Shown in pieces: positions 17,508 to 25,597 of a DNA stretch of 64,000 nucleotides. Below the pieces are notes generated by a model. The model ran no database searches. It was not told where the DNA came from and saw only the letters and a list, made by a program, of their open reading frames with translations. A program made the position numbers and the translations under genes. Each line of letters begins with the position of its first letter. Within the stretch, counting starts at the first letter, position 1. The stretch comes from Blautia sp. OF03-15BH. Lineage in GTDB: Bacteria > Bacillota > Clostridia > Lachnospirales > Lachnospiraceae. The DNA is taken from NCBI RefSeq assembly GCF_003463065.1, contig NZ_QSCM01000005.1, positions 124,001 through 188,000 of the forward strand, written 5' to 3'.

Positions 17508-18035
17508 TTGAACTTTCTGGTGTTTTTATCGACGTATATTCTTCCATTTTTTATTTTTTATGTGGTGGCATACGGTCTCTGGAAAGGACGGAACGTTTAC
17601 GAGTCCTTTGCAGAAGGCGCCAAAGGAGGCTTTCAGACGGCATTTGGTATTTTGCCGACTCTGGTGGGACTTCTTGTGGCCGTGGGAGTTCTTAGGGCTT
17701 CCGGTTTTCTGGATCTGCTGGCCGGGATTTTCAAGCTGTTTTTGAAAAACTCCGGTTTTCCGTCGGAACTTCTTCCATTGGTTCTTGTCCGTCTCTTTTC
17801 CAACAGCGCAGCGACAGGACTGGCACTGGACCTTTTTAAAAGCTGGGGGCCGGATTCCGAACAGGGGCTTCTGGCTTCTCTTTTCTTAAGCAGTACGGAA
17901 ACTGTTTTTTATACGATGAGTATCTACTTTATGAGTGTGAAGATAAAAAAGACCCGCTACACTCTGCAGGGCGCACTGCTGGCGACCCTGGCAGGGATTG
18001 TGGCGAGTGTTTTTCTGGTGAAAGGGATGAGATAG
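17508..18035 (+). CDS. spmB: Spore maturation protein B-like membrane protein (nucleoside-recognition/Gate family)
   Basis: About 175 residues from a TTG at 17508, placed 8 nt after GCAGGAG. This gives the usual SpmB length, beginning with a hydrophobic LNFLVFLSTYILPFF segment; the ATG at 17448 has no ribosome site. Several membrane spans are present, and the core SNSAATGLALDLF and SSTETVFYTMSIYF motifs are those of SpmB. SpmA and SpmB are normally encoded side by side and affect spore core dehydration in Bacillus; no spmA is visible here. Base composition returns to the higher GC of the window, unlike the preceding AT-rich block. Confidence 0.85.
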   Translation: MNFLVFLSTYILPFFIFYVVAYGLWKGRNVYESFAEGAKGGFQTAFGILPTLVGLLVAVGVLRASGFLDLLAGIFKLFLKNSGFPSELLPLVLVRLFSNSAATGLALDLFKSWGPDSEQGLLASLFLSSTETVFYTMSIYFMSVKIKKTRYTLQGALLATLAGIVASVFLVKGMR

Positions 18036-18133
18036 GTTCAGGCAAGAAGTACTTCCATCTGCTTTCCACAGAAGGAAAACTCACACTTGTATACAATGAT
18101 AAAAAGAAAGCTATTGTGTTCTTTTCGTTCGTT

Positions 18134-19045
18134 TTATCCTTCGCTTCTCGGAATCCGGTTTGTCGTATATTCAGTAGGAGTCATATGCTTGTAGTGGCGG
18201 AAGACTTTGATGAAATAGCTGGAATCGGAAAAACCGCAGCTGTGAGCGATCTCTGTGATGGTTTTATCCGTGTAGGAAAGCTGTTCACAGGCTACTTCGA
18301 TCCGGTAATAGTTCAGGTAATCCATGGGAGTGCGGTCGGTAAATTCTTTAAAATAGCGGCAAAAATAGCTGGGATTCAGATTCGCGCACCGTGCAAGGAC
18401 AGTAAGCTTCAAATTTTCGCTATAGTGATCTTCAATCATGGAAAAGACCGGTTTCAGGCTGGAAAAACGCCGGGATTCCCGGGAAAGGGCATTTTCCTGA
18501 TAATCGTGCCGGGCGAAAAGAGTTCCGAATAGCAGATAGGTACAGCCATAAAGGGAGAGGGCATAGCTCTTTGGTTTGCTTCGAAGCAGCTCCAGCATCT
18601 GACTGACAATGGAATGGATCTCGGTGACAGAAGAAGGGAAAAAGTTCCGGATCAGAATTTTGGCATTCAGAAGATCAGTTAACATCTGTTCATACTGGCG
18701 GACAGAGTGGGAAAAAACAGTTTCCAGATCAATCAGGATGCACTCATAAATGCAGTCTTCTTCCGGAGAAGGCGCACCTCCGTGGGTGAGTCCACCCTGA
18801 ATCAGGGCTGTGTCCCCTGCCTTCAGATCCAGCTGGGAGTTATCCAGCTGCAGATGAAACTGCCCCTGGAAAACGTGTACGATCTCAAAGAGCGGATGCC
18901 AGTGGTAGGGCATCGTGTACCTCGGGTGGATGGGGGTTACGCGGTAAAAATAATAAGGGAAATCCAGGGAGCCATGCTTTTGCTGCTCCGGGTAGTCCAG
19001 ATATTTCATATTTGGTTTCCTCATTTCCTGAAAATTGCTTCGCAT
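18134..19045 (-). CDS. AraC-family regulator with N-terminal cupin sensing domain
   Basis: 303 residues. An AraC-type cupin at about 35-110 (YHWHPLFEIVHVFQGQ and LKAGDTALIQGGLTHGG) would bind a sugar ligand. The C-terminal double helix-turn-helix is at about 200-298, with SYFCRYFKEFTDRTP, CGFSDSSYFIKVFRHYKHMTP and TPTEY. ATG at 19045 follows GCAGGAG. It is divergent from the importer B operon beginning at 19267 and most likely activates it. Confidence 0.92.
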   Translation of the reverse strand: MRSNFQEMRKPNMKYLDYPEQQKHGSLDFPYYFYRVTPIHPRYTMPYHWHPLFEIVHVFQGQFHLQLDNSQLDLKAGDTALIQGGLTHGGAPSPEEDCIYECILIDLETVFSHSVRQYEQMLTDLLNAKILIRNFFPSSVTEIHSIVSQMLELLRSKPKSYALSLYGCTYLLFGTLFARHDYQENALSRESRRFSSLKPVFSMIEDHYSENLKLTVLARCANLNPSYFCRYFKEFTDRTPMDYLNYYRIEVACEQLSYTDKTITEIAHSCGFSDSSYFIKVFRHYKHMTPTEYTTNRIPRSEG

Positions 19046-19101
19046 TTCATGCTCCTGCGATCCTGAAACACCTCAAATTTGCTCATTTTTCGGTGTTTGA
19101 C

Positions 19102-19157
19102 GGGTCAAGAAATCATGCTTTTTCATGCAAGCATGAAAAAGCATGACCTTTTGACCC
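19102..19157. repeat. Palindromic intergenic repeat with GGGTCAAAA ends (copy 2)
   Basis: Two 27-nt arms (19102-19128 and 19131-19157) with three mismatches and an AA loop form an almost perfect long hairpin with CATGCAAGCATG at its tip. Its right flank reads GGTATCATCAT, the complement of the ATGATG that flanks copy 1 at 7506-7552. No T-run follows, so it is not a plain terminator. It lies in the promoter region of importer B. Confidence 0.75.
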
Positions 19158-19266
19158 TGGTATCATCATTATATCAGAAAAGTAAATATTTTACCATTTT
19201 CAGGCAAAAAAATAAAAGCAGAAAAAGGAAAAACAGAGTAGCATAAAAGAGGAAAGGGGGACAACC

Positions 19267-20181
19267 ATGAAACGCAAAAATCTCTGGAAACGTATGAAAA
19301 AATGCTATATGCTTTATCTGTTTCTTTTACCTGCGGTTCTTATGATTGCAGTATTTTGTTATGCACCTATGTATGGAGTACTGATGGCTTTTCAGAACTA
19401 TTCTCCAAGTAAAGGGATTACCGGAAGTTCCTGGGTGGGTCTGAAATGGTTCCGTACCTTTTTCAATATGCCCAGATTCTGGCAGATCGTGAAAAATACG
19501 CTGACATTGAGTATTTATTCTCTGATAGCCGGTTTTCCGATCCCTGTGATCCTGGCATTGATGATTAACAGTGTAAGAAATTCCAAATTTCAGAAGGTTA
19601 CGCAGACCGTTACTTATATGCCGCACTTCATTTCCGTTGTTATTATGGTCGGCATGCTGACTACGTTCTTATCTCCGAGATCCGGCTTCCTCAGTCATAT
19701 TCTGACATTTCTGGGAGCACCGGATGACGCGTTTTATATGGGAGATGCCAAAGCGTTCCCACATCTTTATGTCTGGTCAGGGATCTGGCAGGACATGGGC
19801 TGGAGTTCCATCATTTATCTGGCAGCTCTGGCAGGTGTAGACCAGTCTCTTCATGAAGCGGCTAAAGTGGATGGAGCCACAAAGCTTCAGAGGATCTGGC
19901 ATGTGGATATTCCGGCGATCGTACCCACGATGATCATTCTTCTGATCATGAGTGTCGGAAGTATTATGAGTGTTGGTTATGAAAAAGTATTTCTGATGCA
20001 GAATGATCTGAACTCTACGGTTTCAGAAGTAATTTCCACATATGTATATAAAATCGGTTTGAAACAACAGCAATACAGTTATTCGGCAGCGATCGGACTT
20101 TTCAATAACGGCATTAACTTTATACTTCTTGTCGTGGTAAATAAGGTGTCGAAGAAACTGTCGGGATCCAGTCTGTGGTAG
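19267..20181 (+). CDS. ABC importer permease, LplB type (system B)
   Basis: 304 residues, six spans. YAPMYGVLMAFQNYSPSKG near the N-terminus and the EAA loop EAAKVDGATKLQRIWHVDIP identify the family. AAAGGGGGACAACC precedes the ATG. In this operon the permeases come before the SBP, the reverse of system A. Its stop is 17 bp before the GTG start of the next permease. Confidence 0.93.
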   Translation: MKRKNLWKRMKKCYMLYLFLLPAVLMIAVFCYAPMYGVLMAFQNYSPSKGITGSSWVGLKWFRTFFNMPRFWQIVKNTLTLSIYSLIAGFPIPVILALMINSVRNSKFQKVTQTVTYMPHFISVVIMVGMLTTFLSPRSGFLSHILTFLGAPDDAFYMGDAKAFPHLYVWSGIWQDMGWSSIIYLAALAGVDQSLHEAAKVDGATKLQRIWHVDIPAIVPTMIILLIMSVGSIMSVGYEKVFLMQNDLNSTVSEVISTYVYKIGLKQQQYSYSAAIGLFNNGINFILLVVVNKVSKKLSGSSLW

Positions 20182-20198
20182 AAAGGGGGGTATCTTCC

Positions 20199-21086
20199 GT
20201 GAAAAGAAGAGGAAGCGATAAAATTTTTGACATTGTAAACATCACGATCCTTTCTATCCTGCTTGTGATCATGGCATATCCGATCTATTTTGTGCTGGTT
20301 GCATCCGTTTCTGATCCGACCTATGTAAACAGCGGTGCATTTCTTTTATGGCCCAAAGGCTTCAGTATGCTGGGTTACCGGAAAGTTTTTGAGGATACCA
20401 GAATCTGGATCGGATATTTCAATACGCTGATTTATGTGATCGGCGGCTGTATCCTGGGAGTTATGATCACGATGATGGCTGGTTTTGCCTTATCCAGAAA
20501 GGAACTTCCATTCCGTGGATTTTTCATGGGTTATTTCGTGTTTACCATGTATTTTGGCGGTGGACTGATTCCTTTTTACATGGTAATGAAGACCCTGCAT
20601 CTGACGAATACAAGAACGTTGATGATCCTGATCAGTGCAGTTTCTGTCTATAACATCATTGTGACTCGTTCCTTTATGGAAAATACCATACCGGAGGAAC
20701 TTAGGGATGCGGCGAAAGTAGACGGCTGTGGAGACGGCTATTTCTTTTTCAAGATCGTCATGCCTTTATCGAAAGCGATCATGGCAGTGCTGGTGCTTTT
20801 CCTTGCAGTGTCCTATTGGAATTCCTATTTCAATCCCATGATCTTTTTGACGGATCGTTCCAAATATCCGCTGGCTCTGTATCTTCGTGAGATTCTTCTG
20901 ACGGCATCCACGAATGCATCGACATCCAGAGAGCTGGATCCGGCAGCGGCTTTGAAGCTTCAGACAATGGCTCAGGTCATCAAATATGGCGTGATCGTGG
21001 TATCGACTCTTCCGATTATCTGTGTATATCCGTTTTTACAGAAATACTTTGTAAAGGGTGTCATGATCGGTTCTGTTAAAGGATAA
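20199..21086 (+). CDS. ABC importer permease, YtcP type (system B)
   Basis: About 295 residues from a GTG at 20199 that follows AAAGGGGGG by 8 nt; the in-frame ATG at 20175 lies inside the previous gene without a ribosome site. SDKIFDIVNITIL, SDPTYVN, the EAA loop DAAKVDGCGDGYFFFKIVMP and the end KYFVKGVMIGSVKG define the family. Works with 19267-20181. Confidence 0.92.
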   Translation: MKRRGSDKIFDIVNITILSILLVIMAYPIYFVLVASVSDPTYVNSGAFLLWPKGFSMLGYRKVFEDTRIWIGYFNTLIYVIGGCILGVMITMMAGFALSRKELPFRGFFMGYFVFTMYFGGGLIPFYMVMKTLHLTNTRTLMILISAVSVYNIIVTRSFMENTIPEELRDAAKVDGCGDGYFFFKIVMPLSKAIMAVLVLFLAVSYWNSYFNPMIFLTDRSKYPLALYLREILLTASTNASTSRELDPAAALKLQTMAQVIKYGVIVVSTLPIICVYPFLQKYFVKGVMIGSVKG

Positions 21087-21213
21087 AGGATATTTTCTGC
21101 CGGCAGGCGGATTCATATCAGGATAAGCAGTGGTTTCAGTTCCCGGAATACGGACGTGAACATGTGGGGGAAAGGGACTGAAAAAACTGCAGGAGCAACA
21201 AACAGCAAAAAAG

Positions 21214-21236
21214 GTAACTGTGCGGAGAACAGTTAC
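21214..21236 (+). promoter_or_regulatory. Small hairpin just upstream of the system B SBP ribosome site
   Basis: GTAACTG and CAGTTAC, 7 bp with a 9-nt loop, directly before the AGGAGG of the SBP gene. It may influence processing or translation. Confidence 0.4.
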
Positions 21237-21256
21237 GCGAAAACAGGAGGAAGCGT

Positions 21257-22834
21257 ATGAAAAGAAAAGGAATTGCAGCGTTACTGACCATGTCTATGGT
21301 ACTGGCAGCAGGCGGAACAGGCGGAGCTGTTGTTTCAGCAGCAGAAGATCCGGTAACCTTTAAAGTTGCAGTGATGTTAAATCCCCTTTGTAAAGATGAG
21401 GATTTCAACAATCAGGAGGCGTACAAAAAGGCAGAGGAGGCCACAGGAGTACATATTGAGTGGATCCCCATTTCTTCAGCAGATGCAGATGATAAAGTAA
21501 ATATCATGCTTGCTTCTGACCTTCCGGATGCATTTCTTGGTCTGATCGGTGAGGGACAGATCGCAAACAACATGGATTCTTTCCTGGATCTCAACCAAGA
21601 CGATCTGTTAAAAACAAATGCTCCGCATGTGGTTTCTGATTATGAGAAACTCAGCAACGGACTGGACATTGTTACCTGGCCGGACGGATCGATCCGCTCT
21701 CTTATGACCGGACGTCAGACCAGCTATGAGAACGATGCAGAAGGTATTATGTTCATCAACAAAGAGTGGCTGGACAATGTGGGAATGGACGTTCCGACAA
21801 ATATCGATGAGTTTTATGAGGTTATGAAAGCATTCCATGATCAGGATGCAAACGGAAACGGAGATGCAAACGATGAGATCCCGTTTGAGCCCTCCCAGAG
21901 TGACTGGTGTTCCAAGATCATGAATGTGGCAAACCCCTGGGGAATCGCAGGTACAGACAGCAGTGACGAGAGTGCTTATAAGATGGTAAAAGATGGAAAA
22001 GTAACAGGAACCGTAAATACCGATGAGTTCCGTTCTTTCCTGGAGTATGCACATAAGCTTGTTTCCGAAGGCCTTATGGATAAGGAAATGTTCTCACAGA
22101 CTTCTGAGCAGTACCATTCCAAGATCAATGAAGGCGTTGTAGGCTGCTATTACACCTGGTCACCGTATGCAGATATGAGTGAAAGCGAAGCTCAGAAATG
22201 GGTAGAGGTACCTGTTTTTGATGATGGAGAAGGTCATTACATGAAGACCGGTTCTCAGGATAAATTCTCAGCCAGCAGAACAGGTTTCTGTATCACCAGC
22301 GAGTGTGAAGCTCCGGACCGTCTCCTTCAGTGGTGGGATTACCTTTCCAGCTCTACCGAGATGAAATACACCAACCGTTTCGGCCCGCAGGGAGAGGCAT
22401 GGGATATCAATGAGGATGGCACCGTTGTAGAACTGATCCCGGACAGCCTGACAGATGACTTTACCATTGAGAACTACAAATACACCTATGGTATGACCGG
22501 TCTTGGTACCTATATCACAAAAGAGGAAAACGCAGAGGTGCTGGAAGAGAATTCCTTCACTTCCTGGTATCGTATCGACTGTGTAAAACAGCTCCATGAG
22601 TATTGCGTACCGGTAGAAAATCAGCTTCCGATCCGTTTCGTAGATCCGGAGAAGACCAGTGAGAGAACCTTTATGGAAACAGAACTCTTCAGTTATATCA
22701 GCAACTTTATTGCAACCAGTGTTCTGGATGGCATTGATGATGCAAAGTGGGAAGAGCATCTTTCCCAGCTGGATGCAGTACAGTATAATGAATGGCTGAA
22801 CTGGTATCAGGAATATCTGGATAAAGAATTCTAA
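21257..22834 (+). CDS. Extracellular sugar-binding protein (system B)
   Basis: 525 residues. The signal peptide (MKRKGIAALL ... VVSAAEDP) has no cysteine at all, so this is not a lipoprotein; cleavage probably follows VVSA. Typical large SBP features: NIMLASDLPDAF near residue 80 and DANGNGDANDEIPFEP near 200. It is the third gene of the system B operon, and a beta-propeller protein gene follows after a strong hairpin. Ligand unknown. Confidence 0.88.
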   Translation: MKRKGIAALLTMSMVLAAGGTGGAVVSAAEDPVTFKVAVMLNPLCKDEDFNNQEAYKKAEEATGVHIEWIPISSADADDKVNIMLASDLPDAFLGLIGEGQIANNMDSFLDLNQDDLLKTNAPHVVSDYEKLSNGLDIVTWPDGSIRSLMTGRQTSYENDAEGIMFINKEWLDNVGMDVPTNIDEFYEVMKAFHDQDANGNGDANDEIPFEPSQSDWCSKIMNVANPWGIAGTDSSDESAYKMVKDGKVTGTVNTDEFRSFLEYAHKLVSEGLMDKEMFSQTSEQYHSKINEGVVGCYYTWSPYADMSESEAQKWVEVPVFDDGEGHYMKTGSQDKFSASRTGFCITSECEAPDRLLQWWDYLSSSTEMKYTNRFGPQGEAWDINEDGTVVELIPDSLTDDFTIENYKYTYGMTGLGTYITKEENAEVLEENSFTSWYRIDCVKQLHEYCVPVENQLPIRFVDPEKTSERTFMETELFSYISNFIATSVLDGIDDAKWEEHLSQLDAVQYNEWLNWYQEYLDKEF

Positions 22835-22884
22835 AGATTCCGCTGCAGAGCAGCTTACACAATTCTGATATTGTTTAAAAATCA

Positions 22885-22931
22885 TTCCCCGCATTTATAT
22901 AAGCGACAGAAAGCAGTATAAATGCGGGGAA
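22885..22931 (+). promoter_or_regulatory. Strong intra-operon hairpin between SBP B and the propeller gene
   Basis: TTCCCCGCATTTATA (22885-22899) and TATAAATGCGGGGAA (22917-22931) form a perfect 15-bp stem. No T-run follows, so it is more likely a stabiliser of the SBP mRNA 3' end or a leaky terminator than a full stop. Confidence 0.65.
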
Positions 22932-22949
22932 ATCTGTGAGGTGACAAAT

Positions 22950-24134
22950 ATGATGGACATCAAGAAGTGTACAGGACTGGCCGGTGAGAACAGAGATTAT
23001 TATCTGTATCCTAAGGCAGAACCACCTTTTGAAAGGTCGGATTATATAGAGGAGGTTCTGCTGGATAGTTTCCGGTATCACAGCGGGGAAGGAGACATGT
23101 GGCCGCTGACCTGGGCAAAGGACGACTGCATGTACTGTGGTGCCGGTGACAACAAAGGCTGCCCGACGAACATCTGGAAGATCAGAACCATGCGTTATGC
23201 ACCGGAGGCTCTGACGAACAGCGGAAACTGGACCATTGATATGATCAACAGAGAGCCGGCAGACCTGAAAAAGTATATGAAGGACGAGCGGATCCAGGGA
23301 GTGAAACCTTCCGGGATCCTGGACATAGACGGAAAACTCTACCTGAGCATGGAGGCTCAGAACTATGGGGATAATCCGTTGTTTGGAAGACAGCATAACC
23401 TTTACGGCTGGATCATGGTGTCTGAGAATGAAGGGAAAACCTTTGATGCGGCAGTGACAGATACAGAATTTTTCACCGGCAGACTGGCATCCTGTCATTT
23501 CCTGCAGTTTGGAAGAGGCTACGAAGGTGCCAGGGATGGATATGTGTATGCCTATTTCCCCTATGACGAGGAGGACGGCCAAAGCTACTGGGAAAATAAT
23601 GATGCGATCCTTCTGGGCCGTGTGCCGAAAGAACAGATTCTGGTGAGGGAAGCCTGGGAATTCTTCTGCTCTGAAGATCCGGCAAAACCGGAATGGGATA
23701 AAGAGGAGCAGAAGGCAAAACCGGTATTCCGTTACCGGAAAATGACAGGCTCCAACCATGTGGCGTATAATGCAGGAATCGGGCGGTATATCATGGGGAA
23801 TTACAGCTTTATCGATGAAGAACTGCATCCCCGTCCCATTCATCAGATGGGGTATCCGGAGTCCCATATCAGCCAGCTGACGCTTTATGAAGCGCCGGAG
23901 CCCTGGGGACCCTGGAAGCTGTTTCACAGGGATGATGACTGGGGAACCTATGGAGACTATCAGCCGAATTTCCCGACGCAGTGGATGACGGAAGACGGCC
24001 GGATCATGTATCTGGTTTCCTCCGGTTCCTGGGATGATTATAATCTGACCGTACAGAAAATGGCGGTAAAGATCAAAGGAGACGAGACTTTCTCCGAAAA
24101 AGCCAGGTATTTTTCTTACCTTCGGAAAAAATGA
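22950..24134 (+). CDS. Beta-propeller protein of unknown activity (glycosidase-like fold)
   Basis: 394 residues from the ATG at 22950, which follows GAGGTG by 6 nt. No signal peptide or membrane span. Repeated blade-like segments (SGILDIDGKLYLSMEAQNYG, LYGWIMVSENEGKTF, DGYVYAYFPYDEED, GIGRYIMGNYSF, DGRIMYLVSSGSWDDYN) suggest a five-bladed propeller resembling DUF4185 or GH43/sialidase-like proteins. There is no catalytic motif I can name. It is rich in Trp and acidic residues, as in carbohydrate-active enzymes. It is the last gene of the importer B operon, so it likely acts on that sugar in the cytoplasm. Confidence 0.6.
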   Translation: MMDIKKCTGLAGENRDYYLYPKAEPPFERSDYIEEVLLDSFRYHSGEGDMWPLTWAKDDCMYCGAGDNKGCPTNIWKIRTMRYAPEALTNSGNWTIDMINREPADLKKYMKDERIQGVKPSGILDIDGKLYLSMEAQNYGDNPLFGRQHNLYGWIMVSENEGKTFDAAVTDTEFFTGRLASCHFLQFGRGYEGARDGYVYAYFPYDEEDGQSYWENNDAILLGRVPKEQILVREAWEFFCSEDPAKPEWDKEEQKAKPVFRYRKMTGSNHVAYNAGIGRYIMGNYSFIDEELHPRPIHQMGYPESHISQLTLYEAPEPWGPWKLFHRDDDWGTYGDYQPNFPTQWMTEDGRIMYLVSSGSWDDYNLTVQKMAVKIKGDETFSEKARYFSYLRKK

Positions 24135-24149
24135 ATGGAAAAATTTTTG

Positions 24150-24193
24150 CAGGCCCTGCTTTCTGGAAAAAAGGAAAGTGGGGTCTGTTTTTT
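24150..24193 (+). terminator. Intrinsic terminator of the importer B operon
   Basis: Imperfect stem CAGGCCCTGCTTTC / GGAAAGTGGGGTCTG ending in six T, shortly after the propeller gene stop. Confidence 0.7.
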
Positions 24194-24597
24194 CAAAGGC
24201 AGTGTTGGGAATTTATTTTTGGAGTGGATATCAGATCCCTTGATTTGTCAGAAACAGAGTTGCTTGATTTTGATGGAGATTTCTGAGTAAATAGGTATCG
24301 CAAAAAAGAAATTTCCGATAGCAAGGTGACTGAAAGAGAAAAAATAGTTTCTTTACTATCAGAAAACCAGATCATATAATGGGCAATTATCAAAACAATT
24401 AAAGTTAAAAAATGAATTTTCCAATTGCACCAGCAACTGGTCATTGAATCAGAGGGACTGAACAGTTACAAAATAAAAATATCCTGAATAAGTTGCAGAG
24501 CCAGAAAGCCTTGTAACTGTCAGGATATTTTTGTTTGGTGCTGTCAGCTCTAAAAAACGTTATTTACTGACAGCACCCTCTTAAGGTTTTTATTGTA
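24194..24597. other. Intergenic region between convergent operons
   Basis: AT-rich. It holds the hairpin terminator at 24479-24533 and a second dyad GGTGCTGTCAG ... CTGACAGCACC (24536-24573) close to the fucosidase stop. An 83-codon minus-strand reading frame at 24193-24444 has no ribosome site or recognisable features and I do not call it a gene. Confidence 0.6.
24479..24533. terminator. Bidirectional terminator serving the fucosidase operon (-)
   Basis: ATATCCTG (24479-24486) and CAGGATAT (24521-24528) close a longer imperfect stem. T-rich runs are found on both strands (TTTTTG on plus, TTTTTATTTT on minus). Confidence 0.65.
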
Positions 24598-25566
24598 TTA
24601 TCTGGTAGCCCAGCCCTCCGGTATTTCATCAATGGGAGCAGGCTTCTTGTATTTCTCACCGATCTGATGATAACGTTCCACAAGGTTGTCATCCAGCAGG
24701 CCGTAGATATTGGGCGTGCTGTTCAGGATAAAGGAGGTGTTGCGCTCATTGGAGCGCTCTATCCAGTCAAGTACCCAGTTTACCGGTTTGAGTACCTTCT
24801 CACCATCCGTGGCGCGCCAGAACCAACCTTTTGTCATGGTATGGCAGCTTGCACCTGGTCCGGCGAAGCTGGTCTCGATTTTCTGGCCGGCGGAAGTCTC
24901 ATGGAAGACAATGTCGGAATGTTTCAGACCATCCAGGCTGCCGATGTTAAGTACAAGGCAGTTCGGCTGCAGAGCTTTCACCCAGCTATCCAGCTCCTCA
25001 AAGGACAGATCCTCGTAGCTTGGGCCGCCCCAGGGGGACTGCCAGCCGTCCACGATGATAAAAGGAATCTCGCCATAATTGGTGAGCAGTTCGGTCAGCT
25101 GGCCTTTTATGTACGCTTTATCCTCGGCACTGCAGCCTTTCCGATTGATGCCCTGGGTCAGGTCAAGGATAGAGAAATACAGTCCGGCTTTGATTCCCTG
25201 TAAACGGAAAGCTTCCAGATACTCCCGGATTACATCTGTCTTCACCGGTGAATTTCGAATACAATGCTCTGTGTATTTTGTGGGCCATATGCAGAAACCT
25301 TCATGATGTTTAGCTGTCAATGCCGCAAATTCTACGCCTGCAGCTTTTCCGGCTTCCGCCCACTGAGCACAGTCCAGTTTTGTGGGATTCCAGCTCTGAG
25401 GATCAAAGGGGAAACGTCGTGGTTCGCCACTGTTTTCGTGGTCATATTCCCAATCTATTACATCTGGGTTAGAGTTAAACTGGAAGGTTCCACTGTTGAA
25501 ATGGATGAACATTCCAAAACGCATATTCACGAATTCTTTCTGTAGTTCTATTAAATTGTTTGCCAT
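24598..25566 (-). CDS. GH29 alpha-L-fucosidase (catalytic domain only), cytoplasmic
   Basis: 322 residues, no signal peptide. RFGMFIHFN, LTAKHHEGFCIWPTKYTEHC and YFSILDL are GH29 hallmarks. The catalytic nucleophile is most likely D173 in FIIVDGWQSP. It lacks the C-terminal beta-sandwich of longer fucosidases. AAAGGAGG precedes the ATG. It is the last gene of the minus-strand operon with importer C, 31 bp after the SBP, so it probably removes fucose from the imported oligosaccharide (host mucin or milk-type glycan by inference). Confidence 0.88.
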   Translation of the reverse strand: MANNLIELQKEFVNMRFGMFIHFNSGTFQFNSNPDVIDWEYDHENSGEPRRFPFDPQSWNPTKLDCAQWAEAGKAAGVEFAALTAKHHEGFCIWPTKYTEHCIRNSPVKTDVIREYLEAFRLQGIKAGLYFSILDLTQGINRKGCSAEDKAYIKGQLTELLTNYGEIPFIIVDGWQSPWGGPSYEDLSFEELDSWVKALQPNCLVLNIGSLDGLKHSDIVFHETSAGQKIETSFAGPGASCHTMTKGWFWRATDGEKVLKPVNWVLDWIERSNERNTSFILNSTPNIYGLLDDNLVERYHQIGEKYKKPAPIDEIPEGWATR

Positions 25567-25597
25567 GGATAGATATCCTCCTTTGTTATGGAATCAA

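Noticed and set aside
24193..24444. 83-codon minus-strand reading frame in a gap
   Set aside because: Hydrophobic start but no ribosome site, AT-driven composition, and placed between two terminators.
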